Shown here piece by piece: positions 36,421-45,502 of a stretch of DNA of 61,384 nucleotides. Source of the stretch: Roseitalea sp. (GTDB taxonomy: Bacteria > Pseudomonadota > Alphaproteobacteria > Rhizobiales > Rhizobiaceae); contig JAEPON010000022.1 of the NCBI GenBank assembly GCA_017642895.1, positions 1 through 61,384 of the forward strand, given 5' to 3'. Under the pieces are notes generated by a model. The model saw nothing but the letters and a program-made list of their open reading frames with translations, was not told where the DNA came from and made no database searches. A program made the position numbers and the translations under genes. Position 1 is the first letter of the stretch, and each line of letters starts with the position of its first letter.

Positions 36421-37367
36421 GATCCGGCGATGTCCTTCAAGCGAGGGTGCTGCTCGCAACGGCTTGGTTCAATTGGCGCGTTGCGAATATGGTCGACGAT
36501 CTCGATCGACGGTCGGACGTCCGCAAGCCCGTAGCCGCCGCCTTGGAGGATGTCCTGATAGCTGGCTGTGTGAAGGTCGGTAAAGCCGCCGGAGAATTCG
36601 ATCTCTTCACCGTCAATGGTGATCGACCGATGAGTGGTTTGGCCGTCACGGGTTTGAGCCGGCAAATGGCTACGGTTGGTCGACAGAAGCCACCGCACCC
36701 GCGCCCGGTCGAACTCCAGATAGCCGGCGGCGCAATCGTCGGCCCGATGGTGAACGACGTTCGCCCTGGATTGACCGAAGACGAAGCCCAACATGTCGTA
36801 GAAGTGAATGCCGATGTTGGTGGCGATGCCGCCCGACTTATCCTGCACACCCTTCCAGGAAGCATGATACCAAGCGCCGCGCGAGGTGAAATAGCCCAAA
36901 TCGACGTCGTAAGTCCGTTCGGGATCGCCAGACGCCACCTTGTCCCGCAAAGCGATGATTGCCGGATGCAGCCGCAGTTGCAGGATCGAGAAAACCCGTT
37001 GCCCCGTTTCTCGCTCGACCTGCGCCAAGTCATCGAGATCGGTCGGATAGAGCACAAGCGGCTTTTCGCAAATCGCGTTCGTCCCCGCCTGTAGCGCCAG
37101 ATTGACATGCGCCTTGTGCAGATAGTTGGGTGAGCATATCGCCGTGTAAGCGATGCCGGAGCCGGACGCCTGGCCCACTTGCAGGCTGTAATAGAACCGC
37201 TCAACCTCGGTGAAGAATGCGGCGTCCGGGAAGTGCGAATCCAAGATGCCAACGCTGTCGTTGATATCGAATGCAATAGCCAGATCACCGTGCGTTTCAC
37301 GTATCGCTTTCATGTGGCGCGGCGCGATGTAGCCGGCAGCGCCGATCAATGCGTACTTTGTCGTCAT
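36417..37367 (-). CDS. wbpB: Gfo/Idh/MocA oxidoreductase, UDP-GlcNAcA 3-dehydrogenase (WbpB/WlbA-like)
   Basis: A 316-residue NAD-dependent oxidoreductase. The dinucleotide site is ALIGAAGYIAPRHMKAI near the N-terminus, followed by AICSPNYLHKAHVNLALQAG and AICEKPLVL, the EKP motif of the family. The C-terminal domain has GGIATNIGIHFYDMLGFVFG. The AAGYIAPRH form of the nucleotide loop is typical of WlbA/WbpB, which oxidises C3 of UDP-N-acetyl-glucosaminuronic acid. It lies 12 bases after wbpA and overlaps wbpD. Confidence 0.88.
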   Translation of the reverse strand: MTTKYALIGAAGYIAPRHMKAIRETHGDLAIAFDINDSVGILDSHFPDAAFFTEVERFYYSLQVGQASGSGIAYTAICSPNYLHKAHVNLALQAGTNAICEKPLVLYPTDLDDLAQVERETGQRVFSILQLRLHPAIIALRDKVASGDPERTYDVDLGYFTSRGAWYHASWKGVQDKSGGIATNIGIHFYDMLGFVFGQSRANVVHHRADDCAAGYLEFDRARVRWLLSTNRSHLPAQTRDGQTTHRSITIDGEEIEFSGGFTDLHTASYQDILQGGGYGLADVRPSIEIVDHIRNAPIEPSRCEQHPRLKDIAGS

Positions 37368-37379
37368 GAAAGCCGCTCC

Positions 37380-38675
37380 CTAGGCTCTGATAACGTCATC
37401 GTCGTCGCGGAACTTGCCGCGCGTATCGACGAGCACTGAAGCATGCAAGCGGATCAGTTCGTAGTCGAACGCGTCATGATCGGTCAGCAGCATGACGACG
37501 TCGTGCCCTGCGATGACCTCCGGTGTCAGGTCAACCGATGCGAGATCGAAGGCATGCTCGCGCATGGTCGGAAAAACCGGCACGTGTGGATCGCTGTAGC
37601 TGATGTCAGCGCCCCAGTCGCGTAACAGTTCCATCACAAAGACCGAAGGGCTCTCGCGCATATCATCGACGTTGCGCTTGTATGCGATCCCCAGCACCAG
37701 AACCTTTGCGCCCTTGAGCGGTTTGCCGTGCTCGTTCAGCGCGCGTACGACCTTATCGACGACATATCTCGGCATACCCGCGTTGATCTCGCCGGCCAGT
37801 TCGATGAAGCGGGTGTGCAGTCCGAACTCACGCGCTTTCCATGTCAGGTAGAACGGATCGATCGGAATGCAGTGGCCGCCTATCCCCGGCCCGGGGTAGT
37901 AGGCGGTAAATCCGAACGGCTTGGTCTTGGCTGCGTCGATCACCTCGAAGATGTCAAGGCCCATCGCATCGGCAACCACCTTCATCTCGTTAACGAGACC
38001 GATGTTCACCGCCCGGTGAATGTTCTCAAGCAGTTTGACCATCTCCGAAACTGCCGTCGAACTGACTGGGACCACCGTGTCGATGAACGCACCGTAAAGG
38101 GCCTTGCCTGCCTCCAGGCATGCCGGCGTCAGACCGCCGACGACTTTCGGAATCGTTGCGGTCGTAAAATGCGCGTTGCCCGGGTCTTCACGCTCGGGAG
38201 AATAAACGAGGAAAGCATCCTGTCCGGGCGTCAGTCCAGCTTTCTCCACGTACGGCCGGAGCACCTCGTCCGTGGTACCAGGCCACGTGGTGCTCTCCAA
38301 AGACAGAAGCTGGCCCTCGCGCAGGTGCGGCGCGATGGATGCCATCGTGGCCTCGACAAAGCTCAGGTCGGGCTCACGATACTCGTTGAGCGGCGTGGGC
38401 ACGCAGATAATCAGCGCATCACATTCGGCAGCACGACCAAAGTCGCTGGTCGCGACGAAACCGGCATCGCGAATGCGCTTTATATCGCTGTCGGAAATGT
38501 GCTTGATCGGACTCTTGGCACCGTTCAGTTCGTCAACACGACCCTGCGCAATGTCGAACCCGATCACGGGCAGCCCGCAACGACTGATCGACAGCGCCAG
38601 GGGAATTCCGACATAGCCAAGGCCGAGAATGCCGACTTTGGCCTCTCTGTCTTTGATCTTCTTTTCAAGGCTCAT
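37380..38675 (-). CDS. wbpA: UDP-N-acetylglucosamine 6-dehydrogenase (WbpA-like)
   Basis: A 431-residue nucleotide-sugar dehydrogenase that oxidises C6 of UDP-GlcNAc to the uronic acid with two NAD+. The Rossmann motif GILGLGYVGIPLALSIS is at about residues 15-31. ICVPTPLNEYREPDLSFVEA, LESTTWPGTTDE and YSPEREDPGN follow. The catalytic Cys lies in GPGIGGHCIPIDPFYLTWKA, and VLVLGIAYKRNVDDMRESPS is in the C-terminal domain. It starts the long minus-strand operon, with a 529-base gap upstream. It commits UDP-GlcNAc to the diacetamido-uronic acid pathway encoded by the next four genes. Confidence 0.92.
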   Translation of the reverse strand: MSLEKKIKDREAKVGILGLGYVGIPLALSISRCGLPVIGFDIAQGRVDELNGAKSPIKHISDSDIKRIRDAGFVATSDFGRAAECDALIICVPTPLNEYREPDLSFVEATMASIAPHLREGQLLSLESTTWPGTTDEVLRPYVEKAGLTPGQDAFLVYSPEREDPGNAHFTTATIPKVVGGLTPACLEAGKALYGAFIDTVVPVSSTAVSEMVKLLENIHRAVNIGLVNEMKVVADAMGLDIFEVIDAAKTKPFGFTAYYPGPGIGGHCIPIDPFYLTWKAREFGLHTRFIELAGEINAGMPRYVVDKVVRALNEHGKPLKGAKVLVLGIAYKRNVDDMRESPSVFVMELLRDWGADISYSDPHVPVFPTMREHAFDLASVDLTPEVIAGHDVVMLLTDHDAFDYELIRLHASVLVDTRGKFRDDDDVIRA

Positions 38676-39204
38676 GTTATCGGTCCGTACTTCTTCGGTG
38701 CGTCCGCTTCCCCGGTCGCGGCCACGCCGAGGCTTCTTGGCTCATAACGATGGTATTTCCCCCAACAAACAAATTGCGCACCCGCTGGAGTGCCACGCTG
38801 GTGAGCCCAGCAGGAATTCTTTCAGCCGAGGCGTATGTCCATGTTTCGTGTTGGCAATTTTTCTTCGCCCGTTGTGCGTTCGAAGCACGCACTACCTCTG
38901 GCACTTTGTGCGGCCGCCCCGACCGCCTGCCAGTATTCCGTGTTCTGAAAAAATGCAACAATTTAGTGGACCTGCCGCCGACGCACCGCGACCGCAAAAG
39001 TCGACATCACGATACATGTACCCGTCGGGCGTTGGCACAATCGTACAGGCGCCAGTACCGTACCGTCGAGCGCGACCTGTCTGTCAAAATCGTTTACCGA
39101 TTGCTTTGTCCAAGACATTGCAAAAGGAACATAATCGGCTATCACACCTGCCCTGCGTGGTGAATCTTCACCCAAACCGCAGCACCGGGTCTCTGTAGCG
39201 CAAC
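38676..39204. other. 529-base divergent intergenic region
   Basis: This gap lies between wbpA (minus) and the ligase-like gene (plus), and must hold promoters for both. Open frames across it on either strand have no recognisable protein character. It is less GC-rich than its surroundings, with A/T runs near 38850-38870 and 38945-38965. On the minus strand TTGTTG and AATACT, 18 bases apart within about 38935-38965, are a weak promoter candidate for wbpA. No terminator, tRNA or repeat was seen. Confidence 0.45.
39106..39135 (+). promoter_or_regulatory. Candidate promoter of the ligase-like gene
   Basis: TTGTCC (39106-39111) and CATAAT (39130-39135) are 18 bases apart and would start a transcript about 60 bases before ATG 39205. 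This is a match by eye to sigma-70-type elements only. Confidence 0.33.
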
Positions 39205-40509
39205 ATGCTGTCCAACGATCGTCTCAACCTCGTGTATCTCGTGCTTCTCTACGGAGCACTCGGTTTGGGAGGCTCGGCATTCTCTGTCCTTGTGATCGGA
39301 GCAGTCATTTTTTCGAGTGTCAAACTCGTTATTGGCCGCCTGCCTGACGGCAGGCAACTTCTAATCGGGTCGTTCGCGATAGCCGGAGTAGGCTACTATG
39401 CAAGCGGACTGCTCATGATCGCGACGCACCCAGCCGACGCTGGCAACTATCCTTTGGCGGTCGAGCGCCTCCTCTTTGTTGGTATCTTGCCACTGTTTCT
39501 ACAAATCGCTCTTCTCGATAAGGATCGACTGATCGACGCATTGGAAGTTGGCGCGGCCGTTGGTGCAGCAGGTGTGGCCGGATGGGCCGCATGGGAGTGG
39601 TCGGCATACACAGCACAATTTTCCGATTTCCGGGTAAGCGGAGCGCCCGGAAACCCTGGGCCGTACGGCACAAGTTGCGGTATTCTCCTTGCAATCTGCA
39701 TGATCGGCGCCATTCGCAGCACAACGGTTCACAGGAGAGTTGTTCTGTTTTCTGGTGCGGTGCTCTCATCTTTCGGACTAATGCTGTCCGGCATGCGGAC
39801 AATTTACCCTCTGCTTTTGATAATTCCCATTATTGGATATTATTATTTTGGGTATAATTCCATCGCCATAAGGTCTCGATATCGAATTTTTCTTGTAGTA
39901 ATTTCATTTCTATTGATAACTCTCGGTGGTTTTGTCGCTCTGTCTCGGGTTACGCTGCTCCTGTCGATGGTCGGCGAGTCGGGGCTGGAACCCTCGGCGA
40001 CCAACTCGTTGGGTCAAAGAATTGCGCTTCTGATATGTGCACAGGAGGGCTTCTTGACGGCGCCTCTGCTGGGTATGGGTCGCGACGGTGCATATGCGTT
40101 CATGGCACACTGTACGCAGAACCTGATCGGCGAACCGCTCATGTTCTCCCATTTCCACAATGCGCTGGCCACCGCGGCCGTGTTCGGCGGGCTCGTCGAG
40201 ATCTCTGCCACCGTAGCGCTGTTGCTGGTGCCGCTTTACTGGTGCTGGCGCTACAGGCGCAACCCCGAGGCGCGTTACGGCGTGGTGCTCATCCTGTCGA
40301 CCTTGTCTATCTATGGGCTGAACGGCGCGGCCAACCTGATGCTGGGCCACGACATTCACGATGCGCTTTTCGTGCACATCATGACCGTCGGTTTCGTCCT
40401 GCTGGCGGGCGGCAAGGTCGCGCAGGGCGCGGCGAAGTCTAAAGCGTCGGCGTCGGATGAGGCGGGCAGGTGCGCAACGGCCGAAACAGGCCGTGGCCGG
40501 GTCTCTTAG
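39205..40509 (+). CDS. O-antigen ligase/polymerase-like membrane protein
   Basis: A 434-residue integral membrane protein with about 10-12 helices and a periplasmic loop near residues 265-315 (MVGESGLEPSATNSLGQRIA to EPLMFSHFHNALATAAVFGG). The HFHNALATAAVFGG segment resembles the H-x-x-x-L/Y-x-x-x-x-x-x-G motif of the RfaL/Wzy (O-antigen ligase) superfamily. It could ligate polymer to lipid A core or be a second polymerase; the Wzy-like protein at 14266 makes a ligase role attractive. DNA up to about 39.95 kb is AT-rich, while the end of the gene is GC-rich. Its stop overlaps that of the convergent WbpM-type gene by three or four bases. Confidence 0.72.
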   Translation: MLSNDRLNLVYLVLLYGALGLGGSAFSVLVIGAVIFSSVKLVIGRLPDGRQLLIGSFAIAGVGYYASGLLMIATHPADAGNYPLAVERLLFVGILPLFLQIALLDKDRLIDALEVGAAVGAAGVAGWAAWEWSAYTAQFSDFRVSGAPGNPGPYGTSCGILLAICMIGAIRSTTVHRRVVLFSGAVLSSFGLMLSGMRTIYPLLLIIPIIGYYYFGYNSIAIRSRYRIFLVVISFLLITLGGFVALSRVTLLLSMVGESGLEPSATNSLGQRIALLICAQEGFLTAPLLGMGRDGAYAFMAHCTQNLIGEPLMFSHFHNALATAAVFGGLVEISATVALLLVPLYWCWRYRRNPEARYGVVLILSTLSIYGLNGAANLMLGHDIHDALFVHIMTVGFVLLAGGKVAQGAAKSKASASDEAGRCATAETGRGRVS

Positions 40510-42419
40510 ACGGTGCCGTCCGCGCTGGGAGCGTCCGTCACACTCGCTGCGTTGTAGCCGTCAACGAAACGGCAGATGAGCTGCCGGATAGCGCTCCGAT
40601 CACGCGCCATCAAGGCTGCGTCAACCTGCCTGACCATTCCGGCGACCTCAATCTCGGAAAGCCCGGTCTCATTGGCTCTCAGAATCTTTTCGTGCGGTGT
40701 ATGGATGAGACTGTCGTCGTCGATCAGCAGCTCCTCGAAGAGCTTTTCGCCCGGCCGCAATCCGGTGAAAACGATCTCGATGTCGCCCTCGGGGTTGTCT
40801 GCATCACGCACCGTGCGATTGGCCAGACCGATCATGCGACGGGCCAGATCGACGATCTTCACCGGCGATCCCATGTCGAGCACGAACAGATCGCCGCCTT
40901 CCGAATAGGCGCCGGCGAGCAGAACCAGACGGGCCGCTTCGGGGATGGTCATGAAGTAGCGGGTCACCCCCTCATGGGTGACGGTGACCGGACCGCCGCG
41001 GCGGATCTGTTGCTGGAACAGCGGCACCACAGACCCCGAAGACCCCAGCACATTGCCGAAGCGAACCATCGAAAACCGCGTGAGGGCGCCGCGGGTCTGC
41101 ATGTCCTGGACGATCAGTTCGGCCAGACGCTTGGTCGCGCCCATGATGTTGGTGGGGCGTACGGCCTTGTCGGTCGATACGAGGATGAAGCGCTCGATCC
41201 GTGCGTCGCGTGCGGCTTCGGCAACCATGCGCGTTCCAAGGACATTGTTGCGAACGCCCTCCAGCTCGTTGCTCTCCACCAGCGGGACATGCTTGTAGGC
41301 AGCCGCGTGCAGGATGATGTCAACCTTTTCGGTCACAATCACCGCATCGATCAACGGCCGGTCGATCACCGAGCCCAGCCGGGCCACCATGGCAATGCCC
41401 GCCTGCTCCGCGGCCGGGCGCAGCGTGCGCTCGATTTCGTAAAGGGCGAACTCGCTGCGTTCGAACAGGACAATCCGGCTCGGCCGGCAATCGATCAGTT
41501 GCCGGCACAGTTCCGATCCGATCGACCCGCCCGCCCCGGTGACCATCACCGAGCGGCCGGCATAGGCTTTTGCCACTTCGGGAATGTCGAGATCGACCTT
41601 TTCGCGCTCGAGCAGTTCGTCGGGCGAGATCGGTCGCAGATCATCGACCCAGCTCTTGCCCGAGACCAGATCGACATAGGAGGGAATGGACTGAACCTCG
41701 CAGGGCAGCGCCTCAAGGGTTTTCGTGAGCCTTTCCCGCTGGCCGATCGTCATGGAGGGGATGGCGATCAGGACGCGCTCGATCTGATTGGATCGCGTCA
41801 TCGGTTCCAGAACCGACGGGTGGCAAACGCGCGCGCCGCCGATGATGATGCCGTGCAGCGCGGGGTTGTCGTCAACGAAGATGACGGGGCGCAATTCCCG
41901 CGACTGGCGCAGCGCATTGGCCAACTGCGTGCCCGCGGCGCCCGCGCCGTAGATCGCGACCGGCACGTGACTGCCCGCGACGCGCTTGACATACCCCAGC
42001 CCGCCCAGCACGACCATGCGCATGGCCAGGGCATTGAAGAAGAATAGGGCGCCGAAGATCAGCGGCACCGAACGCGGCGCCCAAAGATCGAAAAAGTAGC
42101 TGACCGAAATGGCAAGGAACGTCAGCGCGGCCGCGCAAGCGCCGATCCGCGCGACGGCATGCATGTCGAAGGCATGCAATTTCAGACGGCGCAGACGCAG
42201 CGCCCAAAGAAGGCCCAGACCGCCCACCAGCGTGATGGCAAAATAGGCCGGCGAAAGCAGTTCGTACTGATGCGGGGCGAATGTGCCGATGCGCAAGGCA
42301 AAGGCCAGATAGAGGCTGACAGGGATCAGCGCGCCATCGGCAGCAATCACCAACGCCTTTTTGAGCCACCGAGGCCACGTGGCCGGATCTGCCCATTTTG
42401 CGCGCTTCATTCGGACCAT
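40506..42419 (-). CDS. WbpM/FlaA1-type nucleotide-sugar 4,6-dehydratase
   Basis: A membrane-anchored SDR enzyme of about 637 residues. Four hydrophobic helices occupy the first ~150 residues, a CoA-binding-like Rossmann domain follows (VPVAIYGAGAAGTQLANALR), and the C-terminal catalytic domain has SVMVTGAGGSIGSELCRQL, LHAAAYKHVPLVESNE and VSTDKAVRPTNIMGATKRLA, with Met in place of the usual catalytic Tyr, as in WbpM/PglF. These enzymes convert UDP-GlcNAc to the 4-keto-6-deoxy sugar, precursor of QuiNAc, FucNAc or bacillosamine types. ATG 42419 or 42410 is preferred; 41 further codons upstream are low-complexity. It probably provides the substrate primed by the transferase at 9910. Confidence 0.9.
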   Translation of the reverse strand: MVRMKRAKWADPATWPRWLKKALVIAADGALIPVSLYLAFALRIGTFAPHQYELLSPAYFAITLVGGLGLLWALRLRRLKLHAFDMHAVARIGACAAALTFLAISVSYFFDLWAPRSVPLIFGALFFFNALAMRMVVLGGLGYVKRVAGSHVPVAIYGAGAAGTQLANALRQSRELRPVIFVDDNPALHGIIIGGARVCHPSVLEPMTRSNQIERVLIAIPSMTIGQRERLTKTLEALPCEVQSIPSYVDLVSGKSWVDDLRPISPDELLEREKVDLDIPEVAKAYAGRSVMVTGAGGSIGSELCRQLIDCRPSRIVLFERSEFALYEIERTLRPAAEQAGIAMVARLGSVIDRPLIDAVIVTEKVDIILHAAAYKHVPLVESNELEGVRNNVLGTRMVAEAARDARIERFILVSTDKAVRPTNIMGATKRLAELIVQDMQTRGALTRFSMVRFGNVLGSSGSVVPLFQQQIRRGGPVTVTHEGVTRYFMTIPEAARLVLLAGAYSEGGDLFVLDMGSPVKIVDLARRMIGLANRTVRDADNPEGDIEIVFTGLRPGEKLFEELLIDDDSLIHTPHEKILRANETGLSEIEVAGMVRQVDAALMARDRSAIRQLICRFVDGYNAASVTDAPSADGTV

Positions 42420-42705
42420 CCCCCGACCTGTTGGCGCCCCCGAACCCGCTTGCCGACAGTTTGGCGCCGCAAACAAGGCGGCGCCTGCCGTTCCGACCCG
42501 CGCGTTCGTCGCCGTCCCAGCCCCCGCGCTGGATGAGAGCATTGCCCAAGACGGCGCTGTCCGGACTATGACAAATCGGTAATTTTGTCCAGTTGAAGCC
42601 CAATTTTATGGCTAACGGCCGCGGGGCATGTAAGGTTCCGCGCCGGGCGTGTTTAGAACGCGATCACCAAGTCAGCCAGCCGGGCCGTCCCCAAACCGTT
42701 GGCGC

Positions 42706-42918
42706 TCAGCCGCTCTCGCTACCGGGCGCGCGGGCGGCCGCCATGGCCTGGCGCAGCACGTTCCGGTCGGCGATCTGGTTCACAAGGATCAGGATCAGCC
42801 GCGCATTGGCCGCGTCGCTCTCTTTTTTCGACAAGCCCTCATGCATCGCCAGAAGCTCGGCATAAAGATCGTCCGGCGCATCAATCGCCGGCGCGGTGTT
42901 AAGGTCCGCCATCCTCAT
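42706..42918 (-). CDS. DUF2783 domain-containing small protein
   Basis: A 70-residue protein with the DUF2783 look: DDLYAELLAMHEGLSKKESD, then AANARLILILVNQIADRNVL, then RQAMAAAR. The function is unknown, but the domain is repeatedly found beside FAD aromatic monooxygenases such as the one directly upstream. Its ATG at 42918 overlaps that gene's stop by four bases; a second ATG at 42912 is possible. It is the last gene of the aromatic-catabolism operon. The following 286 bases up to the WbpM-type gene contain no gene that I can support. Confidence 0.75.
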   Translation of the reverse strand: MRMADLNTAPAIDAPDDLYAELLAMHEGLSKKESDAANARLILILVNQIADRNVLRQAMAAARAPGSESG

Positions 42919-44528
42919 GCCCTCCCCGTGGCGCGGGTGATGGCGGCCTTGACCGCCGCTTCGTCATAGGACGGCCAGCGCGCGGCAACATGCTGGTCCG
43001 GCCGGATCAGATAGACCGCGCCGGAGGCCGAACCGAGATAGCGGTCGGCCAGCGCGCCGGACGGATCGTCGCTTGCCGACACCGCAACGCGGTTGGTCGT
43101 GATGGCGTGGAGTTCAACCATTTCAGGCGCATCGGCATCGATGCTCAGAAGCTGGAACCCGCCACCCAGTTGGTCGAGCAAAAACCCGTTTCCGAGCGGC
43201 GCGTCGGGGCATGGCGCACCGGGCCGCGACCGGGCCGGCCCACCCTCCAGCGCATCGACACCATTGAGCGGCGAGCCGTCATAGACGCAGGGCACCGAAA
43301 GCCGGCCCGAATTCACCAGCGGCCGGGCAAAGGCGTAATGCTCGGACAGATCGAGCACCGCGTTGCGGAAGATGCGGCTCATCTCCGATTTCGGCGTGAT
43401 GAAATCGGTCGAGCGGGTCGAATTGAGGATATTCTCGTCGGCGCCGTGAATGCGCTCGTCATCATAGCTGTCGAGCAGGCTCTCGGGCGCGGTGCCGTTG
43501 ATGACAAGGCCGAGCTTCCAGCACAGATTGTCGGTGTCTTGAAGGCCCGAATTGGCACCGCGCGCGCCGAACGGCGAGACCTGATGGGCGGCGTCGCCCG
43601 CAAACAGCACCCGGCCATGGCGGAATTTTTCCATGCGCCGGCACTGGAAGGTGTAGATCGACACCCATTCCAGTTCGAACTGCGCATCCTCGCCGAGCAT
43701 CGCTTTCAGGCGCGGGATGACGTTTTCGGGCTTTTTCTCCTCGTCCTTGTCGATGTCCCAGCCAAGCTGGAGATCGATGCGCCAGACATTGTCGGGCTGC
43801 TTGTGCAAAAGCGCCGACTGGCCGCGGTTGAAGGACGGATCGAACCAGAACCAGCGCTCGGTCGGAAAGCCCGCCTCCATCACGACGTCGGCGATCAGGA
43901 AATTGTCCTCGAAGACGCGGCCGACGAAATCGAGCCCCATCATCGCGCGAACGGGCGAGGCCGCGCCGTCGCAGGCGATCACCCAGTCGGCCTGAACGGT
44001 GTAAGGGCCGTCGGGCGTCTCGACCTCAAGCGTCACGCCGTCATCGGCCGCATCGGCCGATACGACCCTGCTGCCGCCGCGCAGTTCGATCGGCGCGCCG
44101 TCGGCTTCGAGCGCCCGCGCGCGGTCGACCAGATGCTGCTCGAAATAATATTGCTGGAGATTGATGAAGGCCGGCCGGCGGTGGCCTTCCTCGGGCAGCA
44201 GGTCGAAATCATAGACCTCGCGTTCGTCATAGAAGACGCGGCCCCGGTTCCACACAACACCCTTGTCCACCATCGGTTCGCCGCAGCCGAGCCGGTCGAG
44301 GATTTCGAGCGGCCGCTTGGCATAGCAGACCGCGCGGCTGCCCCAGCTCACCTTGTCATTGTCGTCGAGCACGACGACCTGATGGCCGGTCTGTGCCAGA
44401 TCGATCGCCGCCGCCAGGCCCACCGGGCCCGCGCCGATGACGATCACGCTGTGGCGGGCGGGCGTTTCCGCGTCCTGATCGGCGACCCGCGCATAGGGAT
44501 AAAGCGGAACCTCGAAAATCTTGTTCAT
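42915..44528 (-). CDS. FAD-dependent aromatic monooxygenase (FAD_binding_3)
   Basis: A 537-residue flavoprotein hydroxylase of the p-hydroxybenzoate/phenol hydroxylase class. It has the ADP-binding GxGxxG motif SVIVIGAGPVGLAAAIDLAQ near residue 30, the DG motif DWVIACDGAASPVRAMMGL, and the GD motif VLFAGDAAHQVSPFGARGAN. The C-terminal ~100 residues form a thioredoxin-like domain, as in MhpA relatives. It would hydroxylate a phenolic acid with NAD(P)H and O2. Its place in the operon with homogentisate dioxygenase suggests formation of homogentisate or a similar ring-cleavage substrate. ATG 44528 is chosen over an open upstream extension; it is 20 bases after the MBL gene. Confidence 0.85.
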   Translation of the reverse strand: MNKIFEVPLYPYARVADQDAETPARHSVIVIGAGPVGLAAAIDLAQTGHQVVVLDDNDKVSWGSRAVCYAKRPLEILDRLGCGEPMVDKGVVWNRGRVFYDEREVYDFDLLPEEGHRRPAFINLQQYYFEQHLVDRARALEADGAPIELRGGSRVVSADAADDGVTLEVETPDGPYTVQADWVIACDGAASPVRAMMGLDFVGRVFEDNFLIADVVMEAGFPTERWFWFDPSFNRGQSALLHKQPDNVWRIDLQLGWDIDKDEEKKPENVIPRLKAMLGEDAQFELEWVSIYTFQCRRMEKFRHGRVLFAGDAAHQVSPFGARGANSGLQDTDNLCWKLGLVINGTAPESLLDSYDDERIHGADENILNSTRSTDFITPKSEMSRIFRNAVLDLSEHYAFARPLVNSGRLSVPCVYDGSPLNGVDALEGGPARSRPGAPCPDAPLGNGFLLDQLGGGFQLLSIDADAPEMVELHAITTNRVAVSASDDPSGALADRYLGSASGAVYLIRPDQHVAARWPSYDEAAVKAAITRATGRA

Positions 44529-44548
44529 GGCGCGGCTCCCTGCCCCGG

Positions 44549-45499
44549 TCAGCCCTGAAGGGCGTTCCACATCTGCTTGTCGCGTTCGGCGGTCCAGATG
44601 CGTGGCGTGTCGATGCCCTGCGCCTCATCGAAGGCACGAGCGACATTGAACGGCAGGCAATGCTCATAGATCGCATAGTCGGCGAATTTCGGATCGCAGA
44701 CGGCGCGGCAGGCATCCCATGCCTCCTTGAGCGAGCCGCCGCGCGCGGCGACCCTGGCAACGGGATCGTAGGTCGAGCGCACAAAATCGGCCGTGTTGGT
44801 CAGCGCGGCGTTGACCATCTCGGCGCCGACGAGAGCGTCGCCCCTGCCCGGCGCGATCGCTGCCAGATCGAAATCGCCAATCTTTGCAAGGGTCTCAGGC
44901 CAATCATTGAAGTGACCGTCGCCGCAATAGCAGGCCGAATGATATTCGACGATGTCGCCGGTGAACATGACGTTGTCGTCGGGCACATGGACGACGATGT
45001 CGCCGGCGGTGTGGGCGCGTCCAAGCTTCATCAGATCGACGCGGCGGTTGCCCAGATAGACGGACATGCGGTCCGAAAAGGTCGTCGTCGGCCAGGTCAG
45101 GCCGGGGATCTCCTCATGCCCGTCAAACAGGCGCGGGAAACGCTCGAACTCGCTCGCCCAATCCTCCGCCCCGCGCTCGGCCACCATGGCGCGCGCCGTG
45201 TCGGACATGATCATCTGCGGCGCATCATAAGCCGAGGCGCCAAGCACGCGCACGGCGTGGTAATGGGTCAGCACAAGATGGCTGATGGGCTTGTCGGTGA
45301 CCGCGCGCACACGCTCGATCACCTTGCGGGCGAGTTGCGGCGTTGCCTGCGCCTCGATCACCATGACGCTCTCATCGCCGATGATGACACCGGAATTGGG
45401 GTCCCCCTCGGCGGTGAACGCCCACAGGTCTCGGCCGATCTCGGAGAAGGAGATCTGCTTTTCGGTCATGTCGCCAGCGGAGGCGAATTGCTTGGTCAT
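44549..45499 (-). CDS. MBL-fold metallo-hydrolase with altered metal motif
   Basis: A 316-residue metallo-beta-lactamase-fold protein. The usual HxHxDH motif reads HYHAVR: His79 and His81 are kept, but the Asp and His of the second metal site are Val83 and Arg84. His163 (RAHTAGDIVVHVPD) and Asp182 (MFTGDIVEY) are present. It may therefore bind one metal or use a different chemistry. AAGGA lies upstream of ATG 45499; MTEKQ at 45469 is an alternative start. It is placed between the RibD-C-like reductase (3-base gap) and the FAD monooxygenase, with which this MBL subgroup commonly occurs. Its substrate is unknown. Confidence 0.8.
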   Translation of the reverse strand: MTKQFASAGDMTEKQISFSEIGRDLWAFTAEGDPNSGVIIGDESVMVIEAQATPQLARKVIERVRAVTDKPISHLVLTHYHAVRVLGASAYDAPQMIMSDTARAMVAERGAEDWASEFERFPRLFDGHEEIPGLTWPTTTFSDRMSVYLGNRRVDLMKLGRAHTAGDIVVHVPDDNVMFTGDIVEYHSACYCGDGHFNDWPETLAKIGDFDLAAIAPGRGDALVGAEMVNAALTNTADFVRSTYDPVARVAARGGSLKEAWDACRAVCDPKFADYAIYEHCLPFNVARAFDEAQGIDTPRIWTAERDKQMWNALQG

Positions 45500-45502
45500 G
45501 GA

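Noticed and set aside
40470..42047. A 525-codon open frame antisense to the WbpM-type gene
   Set aside because: Its translation is His/Asp/Arg-rich with no domain; the opposite strand encodes a clear dehydratase. It is a shadow caused by high GC.
42990..44558. A 522-codon open frame antisense to the FAD monooxygenase
   Set aside because: Same reason: low-complexity translation against a well-conserved flavoprotein.
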